The position numbers and the translations under genes were made by a program. A model generated the notes under the pieces. That model was not told where the DNA came from. It made no database searches and worked only from the letters and a program-made list of their open reading frames with translations. From Labia minor (lineage: Eukaryota > Arthropoda > Insecta > Dermaptera > Spongiphoridae): a DNA stretch of 64,000 bases. Shown here piece by piece: positions 57,340 through 64,000 of the stretch; the first letter of the stretch is position 1, and the number at the start of each line of letters is the position of its first letter. The DNA is taken from contig OY720345.1 of assembly GCA_963082975.1 (NCBI GenBank), positions 15,464,491 to 15,528,490 on the forward strand, written 5' to 3'.

Positions 57340-57730
57340 TGTTAAGCCAGGGTCAAGAATCAAATCCTTCCCGACTCGGAGCCGAATTAGAACACCCGAT
57401 TGGCTGAGAGCCTGGAGAACCATAAAAGTTATGAGAAGAGAGGGGAAGAGCTGGCCGGAGGCTAGTGGTTGCCGGCAGTCGACAACGAGGAGTCCAAGGA
57501 GAGAGTTCGAAGGGAGTCGAGGAGCGCTCCTAAGCGGTCGACGAGGGGTCCTGACAGAGTCCAGAAGCATGGGCTGAGGACATCTATAATTGGACCGGAT
57601 CCCAATATCACGGTCCAGCGTTGTGTCTCTCCGGGACCACCAGTTCATCTGTTCTCCTCACATCGCTTTAAAACATTTCTCCACCCTTCCAGAAAGAAAA
57701 ACACCCTGAAGTTGGATTTACCAAGTCTCA
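57340..57730. mobile_element. Probable solo LTR (391 bp)
   Basis: Starts TGTTAAGCCAGGGTCAAG and ends AAGTCTCA, so it has TG...CA borders. It is flanked by the direct repeats AAGTGC at 57334-57339 and 57731-57736, a retrovirus-like target duplication (6 bp; 4-6 bp is usual). It is clearly less AT-rich than the flanks and contains CCATAAAAGTTATGAG, a possible promoter. Open frames are incidental. No internal retrotransposon sequence is adjacent, as after LTR-LTR recombination. Strand and family are undetermined. Confidence 0.5.
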
Positions 57731-57961
57731 AAGTGCTACCATTACACCCTTGTTGCGACCAATACACCTAAATTTCATCCATCAAACCCTTTTTTTTTTA
57801 TATATTCAAATATCACACTTAAATTTAAATAAAATGTTCAAAATTTTGATTTTATAAAAATTTCTTTTATTCTTTTTTTACCTTACTGCCCTAAAAAATC
57901 ATTACAATATATATTAGTATTTTTGAAATATTAAACCTCTCGAATGATTTTTTTTTTTTTT
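57731..57961. other. Ordinary AT-rich DNA
   Basis: Contains the right flank of the LTR and poly-T tracts; nothing else seen. Confidence 0.4.
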
Positions 57962-58666
57962 GAAATTCACTCCATAGATAATTTTTATAAAGAAAAATCG
58001 ATCTGTATTGGTTTCAGCCTCAAGAAGAATCATCTTTATTAGTTTTTTCTTAATTTAAAATAGGAAATTTAAATGTTGTCGGCAACTAAGTCAGTCAGTG
58101 CTTCTTTAAATACAAAAATATTAAATCAAATCAAATTAAAAAATATAAAATAAAAAACCTCTGACTTTGTACGTCCTACGCAAGGACAACGCCTATATCG
58201 CCGGTTATATCAATGAGGTGTCCTATGATCAGTAGAACGGGTCCTCTCAACCTTTACCTTGATTTTCTTGATCGGAGGCGCTATCAAGTAGCTTTTCCCC
58301 AATGTTGTTCCCGGAGGCTGGGTTGACTCCGTCCCATAGACCTCAGCTAGGGAAATTCCCTTATCAGGCCCGGGACTTGAATCCGGGACCATGTGAATGT
58401 GAGGCAGGTTCGCTACCCACACACTCAATGGCGCCTTCAATTAAGAAATATATATTATATTATATCCACAGGCCATACTTTTCTTTCATTCAGTGCATTA
58501 ATACATACGTTTAAGGGTTGTATGTTTTAAGACTATTTTTTTTAATTTATGTTCTTTTAAATTATTTGATCGGCGGCTCAGTGAACAGGTATTAATATTA
58601 TCAGCCAAACCCGATAATAAGGAATAATTTTTTTTAATGACCGAAATTTATTTAATGAACCAGGTA
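57962..58666 (+). mobile_element. Family D repeat interrupted by a SINE
   Basis: Matches 35197-35560 in opposite orientation: CATAGATAATTTTTATAAAG, GATCTGTATTGGTTTCAGCC, TATCCACAGGCCATACTTTT and TATCAGCCAAACCCGATAAT. Near the right end TGAACAGGT (58582) and TGAACCAGGT (58656) repeat about 75 bases apart, each after a GATCGGC / GACCGA-like motif, again suggesting a duplicated 3' end. The SINE at 58154 splits it. Confidence 0.55.
58154..58437 (-). mobile_element. SINE family S, full length
   Basis: Complete head-to-end copy on the minus strand with B box GGATTCAAGTCCCGGG and body GGGACGGAGTCAACCCAGCC. Flanks CAAATTAAAAAATATA and CAATTAAGAAATATATA look like a diverged 16-base target duplication. 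It sits in a family D copy, whose partner at 35197 shows the uninterrupted sequence. Confidence 0.85.
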
Positions 58667-59479
58667 CTATTTTTTAAACAGTGGACGAAGTTTCTTGAGG
58701 AGTTCCGCTATTCTATGTTAGTTTGTAATTCACAACAGAATAATGTTTGTTTTCAGAATTGAAAACTAAATAAAAATTATTTATGTACGTTGTCTTCGAC
58801 AAATTAAGTAACTTTGGATTACTATTAATAAATATTTTGTAATGTTAACGTTTGATTGTTCCATTCTCATAATTAGGAAGACTAAATTGAAAACCTTGTA
58901 TTCTTTTGAGGCAAATTATTACATTTCGAAAGGGCAGGTTATTTTTAAATTTATTTGATATTTGTATTTGCAGACAAATTTAGACAAATAAGTGTTCGGG
59001 CTGTTTAAGAAATTTTATTCTGGTGAAGTCAATAATTATGAAGGTCAGGGATGGCGAACCTTTTTGAATGTCCTTACCACAAAGTTATAAAAAGTCATTA
59101 TGAAGTAACTAAGGTGGCACATTAAAATTGGTTACACTATCGAGAAAAAAACTACCTTTTACCCTCAAAGACACAAAAATGACACAAAGACAATAAAATG
59201 AAAAACGGAAACGTAGAAAAAAAATGCAACTTGTCACTTCATATATTTGTCCTTTACTTGAAATGTTGCTTGGTGAAATTATATAAAGATATCTAATAAC
59301 TATTAAACTAGAAATAATTGTAAATATATAAGTTATGGAGATAGAGTCGGAGTTAGGAACACTGGAATATTAATATTAAAACGGGATGGATGAGATCCCT
59401 AAGTAAGTCAGTAAATGTATCAGTAAATATCACTTTTTTATCAAAATAAAAAAAAAAAAATTAAGTTAATATATAATTA
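58667..59479. other. AT-rich DNA with a partial hAT-like end at 59046
   Basis: CAGGGATGGCGAACCTTTTT at 59046 followed by AAGGTGGCACATTAAAA near 59110 resembles one end of a hAT element. I found no matching right end or 8-bp duplication, so only a fragment is suggested. Otherwise unremarkable. Confidence 0.3.
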
Positions 59480-60040
59480 CTGGAGTATCTCCATTCGACT
59501 ATCTCGCAATTTGAATTGGATTAAATAACATAATATATCATATTTAAATTAATTATAAATTAAAATTAATAAATAATATTTATTAAACCAGCGCGTGTTT
59601 GACTTTTTGTTGATGGCACCATGTCACGTGCTGGCGCGTAATTTGCAATGTTAAAAAATTAATTCCGGTATTTTCAGCGATTCAGCAGTTTTATACAATT
59701 TTTAATCATGTGGAAAACTATCAAACCTATATCTTTATTTTTACGGTCAGTTTAGAGGGGAAAAAAATGAAAACGTGGTAGGTAATGACCCTCTTCCGGT
59801 TGAGCTACATTTCTTAAAAGTTGTTAGAAAATTAAGAATTTTGAATAATGCCCATGTACCAAATTTCATGATTCTAGCTCAAACCGTTTTTGCATAATCT
59901 TGTCTACATACATACACACACACACACAGAGACATTTGTTCTAATCCTTAGTGAAAATGACTCAGGACCTTCAAAACGTATAGAAACATCAAAATCTCGA
60001 CATCGACAATTTTCGTGATTGCAATACTAACTCGAGATAT
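59480..60040 (-). mobile_element. Family A HINE-like element
   Basis: 3' end CTGGAGTATCTCCATTCGAC and ACTATCTCGCAATTTG; 5' end degraded (CAATACTAACTCGAGATATT). Landmarks present: GGCACCATGTCACGTGCTGG, ACGTGGTAGGTAATGACCCT, TTTTTGCATAATCTTGTC and (CA)n 59913-59928. The internal stem-loop has been lost by a deletion (GCGATTCAGCAGTTTTATAC). Confidence 0.75.
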
Positions 60041-61147
60041 TAAAAATTAAAGAAAATGATGGCCACATTCAGTAAATTTTTTTAAATTATTAATTAAATT
60101 AAAAAAAAATAATCCTCTAAAAAAATAATAAGAAGTTTGGTCTGTAAACTTCTTTGAATTAGCTGAGAATGATTTTTGGACTTGGAAATAAAACCTCCAC
60201 ATTCGGAGCAATCCGAAATATTCCTACCTACATAAGAGGTGCATAGTCTCCACCAATTGTGTGTGTATGGTGTAATGTGTAATGTTGCTGTTTAGGCTAT
60301 TCTCATTTTAGAACTTTGTTGAATTACATTCCCGAATGCCCGTTCATTTGATCCACCTCAAGTATGCTCTCACATCAGTAATACAAAAAGGTACGAAATC
60401 CAGACCTGGCATGCACGCACACACAATTCATGCAATCCCTCCCTCAAATGCAAGGCACTTGTATTATGCACCCACGCTTTTTTATTAATTAATTCTAATC
60501 TAATCTCTGGATTAGTAAGATGAGAACATCCAGAAAGTAGGATGCAACACACATCTTGAAAATCCCTAACATCAAAATAATCCAAAGATTACCCACCCTT
60601 CTCGTGTGACGCATCGAAACCCACCAATTCTTATCACCTTTCTCTTTTCTGCCCTCCTTTATCAATGCTCCTCATTCTTAACCCATGTGATCTGAAATTC
60701 CTTGTTCACACTAAATTTATTCAAATGAACATACAAAGATTGAAACATGAAATAGAAGTAAAAATAATATATTAGGTTATAAAATTTTAAAATAAATACA
60801 TTTAAATTGAATTAAAAATCAAATTAAAAATAAATACTGCCCTATGAGTTAATAAAAGGTTGAATTATATTTCGCAGATTAAACACCAAGACCAACTCGA
60901 AGACTGGATGAATTTCATCTTTCTCGCCTATATAATTAAGAAATTAAATAAGATTAATTATTTATATCAAGTAAATGAAATAAATAAATAACATTTAAAT
61001 TATTCAAAAAGTGTGCAGATTTTTAATATATTATTAATTTATTATTCTGATAATAATTTACTAAAATTCTTTAAGATATTTCAGAAATTAATATTAACAT
61101 CTAAATATCTCTTCTTTTATTTAAAAAGAAAATATTTAAATAAATCT
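60041..61147. other. Low-copy island (60170-60740) in AT-rich DNA
   Basis: 60170-60740 is complex and non-repetitive (CACATTCGGAGCAATCCGAA, GACCTGGCATGCACGCACAC, TCTCGTGTGACGCATCGAAA). The minus strand is open for 71 codons (60585-60370) but no family is recognised. Could be unique or regulatory DNA. Confidence 0.35.
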
Positions 61148-61162
61148 ATTTAAGAAAAAATA

Positions 61163-61446
61163 AGGCGCCATTGGGTGTGCGGGTAGCGAATCTGCCTCAC
61201 ATTCACATGGTCCCGGGTTCAAGTCCCGGGCCTGGCAAGGGAATTTCCCTAGCTGGGACTATAGGACGGAGTCAACCCAGCCTCCGGGATCAACATTGGG
61301 AAGCTACTTGATAAAAAGTAGCGCCTCCGATCAAGAAAATCAAGGTAAAGGTTGAGAGGACCCGTTCTACTGGTCATAGGACACCTCATTGATATAACCG
61401 ACTTGATAGGCGTTGTCCTTGCGTAGGACGTACAAAGTCAGAGGTT
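61163..61446 (+). mobile_element. SINE family S, full length with target duplication
   Basis: The reference copy of the family: GGCGCCATTGGGTGTGCGGG, B box GGTTCAAGTCCCGGG, GGGACGGAGTCAACCCAGCC and end GGACGTACAAAGTCAGAGG followed by a T-rich tail. ATTTAAGAAAAAATAA before it (61148) and ATTTAAGAAAAATTAA after it (61465) are a target duplication of about 15 bases, showing insertion by target-primed reverse transcription. A short repeat TAAAAAGTAGCGCC adds a few bases in the middle. Confidence 0.9.
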
Positions 61447-61480
61447 TTTTTTTTTTGTTTTTTTATTTAAGAAAAATTAA

Positions 61481-62365
61481 ATCTTATTTTTTAATCATTT
61501 AATTTTAACTTTTAATAAAATTGAATTTATGAGAATTAATAAAGATATCTAGTTTATATATATATATGTAATATATCAGTAAAAAATTATAAAAACGAAT
61601 TTTACAAAATTTAAATTTTATTTTAACCATTTTTTTAAAGTTCATTATAAAATTATTATATTTTGAAAAAAACTTAGTAATGGGGTTTAGATAGACATTT
61701 TCAATTTTATAATATGAATTATTTACTGAGTCTGATATAATTATAAATTTAATGTAAATACCTATTATAACAAAAAAAAAAGGATAAATGGTGAAAGTTG
61801 AGACTTACCTTGGTTAGTTGAGATGTAGTAGAGAGTAGACCGACATGTCATTTGAAAGCTATCATTGCTTTTTGCTGCGTTCATTGCACTTTATATACAT
61901 AAAATAAGTATTCTAGAAAATACAAACACAATCGAAAGATAGTTTGCAATAGACTAATTAACAAAATATATATCTTTGCTTTTTAAATAATATAATCAGG
62001 GTCAATAATCCCCTCTTGGAAAAATTTTTTTTACTAATTTTGGATTATATTTTATTTTTTTTTTTAATAAAGAATCTAAATGAATTATATACAATTACTA
62101 AATCTCTTTCCCTGATGTAGGAGATTAACAATCCATAAAACCAAGAAGAATAAGATGTGAGGAGAAATATTTAAAGTTCGAATGGTAAATAAAAAAGAGT
62201 AATGAAAAGATTTTAAACAGAGAAAGTCAATTTAAAAATGACCACAGCGGCAATTGATGATTTTCTTTACTATATGATTTCTCGACTCTATGATTTTTCG
62301 TCCAGAGCCATTTTCTTAAAAGCGGAAATGTTTAGTGCCCCGAAACTCAAGAAACTTTAACTTAA
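61481..62365. other. AT-rich DNA without recognisable features
   Basis: A somewhat more complex patch near 61790-61870. No gene or element ends. Confidence 0.4.
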
Positions 62366-62440
62366 GCACGATTAAGTACGATTGTTAGCAGTACGATTAA
62401 GTACGATTGTTAGCAGTACGATTAAGTACGATTATCAGCA
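62366..62440. repeat. 25-bp minisatellite
   Basis: GTACGATTGTTAGCAGTACG plus ATTAA is repeated exactly at 62376-62400 and 62401-62425, with partial copies on both sides (GCACGATTAA at 62366, GTACGATTATCAGCA at 62426). Each unit itself contains GTACGATT twice. Confidence 0.9.
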
Positions 62441-64000
62441 TGCCACGATAAAGATCAATAAAGCAGTTAATACCATTTCCTATTGCCAATAAATGATTAA
62501 TTTAAATCCTACGTTGATTGAAATGCTTCTAGATTTTGCTACAATTCTAAGAAAATTGATTTTGTAGCAAACAACGTCCAACAGACTCACAGCTAAAGAG
62601 GTCAGAAATTTTATTTCTATGAAGGCACCATCCACACTCTTTGATTTGATCTCTTTTGATGATTCCTTGTTTTCACACTTCTCCAAGAATATTGGAACAA
62701 GTACGAAGATATTTAAAAATGGCTTCATGAGGGAACGATTTTTTTTTTTGAAAGTAAATGCACAGATTGCAAAAAATGTATATATCTAGAGCGATGATGC
62801 ATACTTTGAATAAACGATTTTTAGTTATAATTTTTTTTCTGTAAAATAAAAATTAAGAATAATTAGTAGGCAGTTTAGATAGAATAATATTATCTAGCAA
62901 TATTATTAATTCACCATTAAATACTTAAATAACTGTAGATTCAATTTTTATATCATTCACATACTTAAATTACAAAAAATAAAAAATTTTTATATGGAAT
63001 ATTTTATTTTAAAATAATATAATATATTTTAATGAAAAAAAGAGAGTAATTAAAGTAAAATCATTTGAAGGTTCTCTTACAATAGTGTCATAAGGAAAAA
63101 AAAATTAGTTCAAATAATTTAATAAATAATTTAATTATTTTTACAGTTATTATAATTTATTTTTTTAGTTTATATTTGTATAAAAATCATTATATAAATT
63201 TGTGTTCTATTCTATTCTATTTTATTTTATTATATAAGTTGATCTCAAGTAGTGAATTGCCAAGTAAAATGATTAAATTGATATGGAGATTTAAAAAAAT
63301 AATGAAAAAAACTCAAGGATTTAACGGATTATCTCATCTATACTATAAACTACAAAACTTTAGGTAGCTATTGTTAAGAATTTCCAATTTTTTTTTTTTT
63401 TTAATAATAATAATAATTATCAAGAATTAAGAAAATTTGAAATTATGAGAGAAAATTGGGATAGAATAAAAATTAATTTATTAATATAATTTAATTATAA
63501 ACAACTTTTGCAATATCAATTTATAATTAATATTTTATTATTCATATTTATTTTTAAGAATACAAATATAGAGACGAAGAAAGGGGCAAATATAAAATAG
63601 AATTGGATGTAGTCCAAGAGTAGACATTTAAATTAATAAAATAATCTATATCATTGATACCATATATACGCTTAATTAACAACTCTTACAAATGATAATA
63701 TCGAAAAATTAACTGAAGTTGAATTAAAAATTAATGAAAATGTAGAAATGTAAATAATTCAATAAAATAAATTAAATATTTGTATTTTTTTTTAGATGTT
63801 GAGATTATATATGACCTTTTAAATTCTGAATTATTAGTTAAAAGTTAATTTTAGAGGAATCTCTATAAAATTAAGATGGAGTATGACAAAAACACATAAG
63901 AGAAGAAATTAGGGAATTAGGAGAGAATATATATAAGAATTGGATGGAGGAGAGAACTGAAGATAGAGATGATTGGATAAAATAATCAACTTTTTACCGA
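62441..64000. other. AT-rich DNA to the window end
   Basis: A minus-strand frame of 82 codons (62728-62480) reads protein-like (VDGAFIEIKFLTSLAVSLLD) and a plus frame ends at a GT-like donor near 63363, but neither has a recognised domain. Poly-T and AATA repeats elsewhere. Confidence 0.35.

Noticed and set aside
62480..62728. 82-codon minus-strand frame that looks protein-like
   Set aside because: No recognisable motif, no neighbouring exon; retained only as a note in the region entry.
63240..63366. Possible small exon (open frame before a GT donor)
   Set aside because: Acceptor is weak (TATATAAG), composition is ordinary AT-rich and no domain is seen.

Overview
This is A+T-rich eukaryotic DNA, about three-quarters A+T by eye. 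I found no protein-coding host gene, rRNA, CRISPR array or bacterial operon that I can support. The repeat types (mariner, Tc1, hAT, RTE-like LINE, tRNA-derived SINEs, Helitron-like elements, abundant AT/CA/CT microsatellites) point to an invertebrate, most likely an arthropod. I cannot name the species. The window reads as a gene desert or very long intron/intergenic stretch: old AT-rich filler, many transposon copies, and short less AT-rich low-copy islands that could hold regulatory DNA or small exons.

The dominant content is three families of short elements, here called A, B and D, that look like Helentron-associated (HINE / Helitron2-type) non-autonomous rolling-circle elements. A and B do not share terminal sequence but share one architecture. 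An inverted-repeat motif lies exactly at the 5' end, just after a host T-run. The same motif lies subterminally at the 3' end, followed at once by a hairpin with a 5-bp stem and 4-nt loop. Family A (about 11 copies or fragments: 3157, 3572, 22176, 24068-25318, 25598, 37488, 43397, 44975, 50730, 53210, 59480) carries a TG/CA microsatellite. Family B has copies at 10-782, 1761, 14730, 27115, 34613 and 50255. Family D (35197, 57962) shares internal sequence with B. All three families show extra 3'-end units in tandem.

Other mobile DNA, left to right: an inverted-repeat element C (1584, 40511); RTE-like LINE 3' fragments (5768-6545 plus, 12785-13432 minus); a small element inside the first LINE (5957); a canonical Helitron 3' terminus (6644-6700); mariner remnants of several subfamilies (6712, 11744, 28705, 34432, 47112); an internally deleted Tc1 element (10352-10921); hAT elements with perfect 8-bp target duplications (8927, 51043); inverted-repeat elements at 11151, 38071 and 40057; three kinds of tRNA-headed SINE (family S at 6803, 8436, 18601, 32686, 58154, 61163; an 837-bp copy with an AAG tail at 15081; a 155-bp copy at 41769); and a probable solo LTR (57340-57730).

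Nesting gives a relative history: SINE in mariner (6803), SINE in B (15081), SINE in D (58154), B in C (1761), hAT in A (51043), small element in LINE (5957). No intact transposase, Rep/helicase or reverse transcriptase is present, so everything here is a relic or was mobilised in trans. Low-copy islands worth comparative study lie near 930-1300, 4660-4970, 9590-10110, 14270-14600, 17500-18250, 23400-23720, 33840-34150, 46190-46540, 52200-52620, 56690-56860 and 60170-60740. The best candidate exon is 52437-52612, and it is weak.
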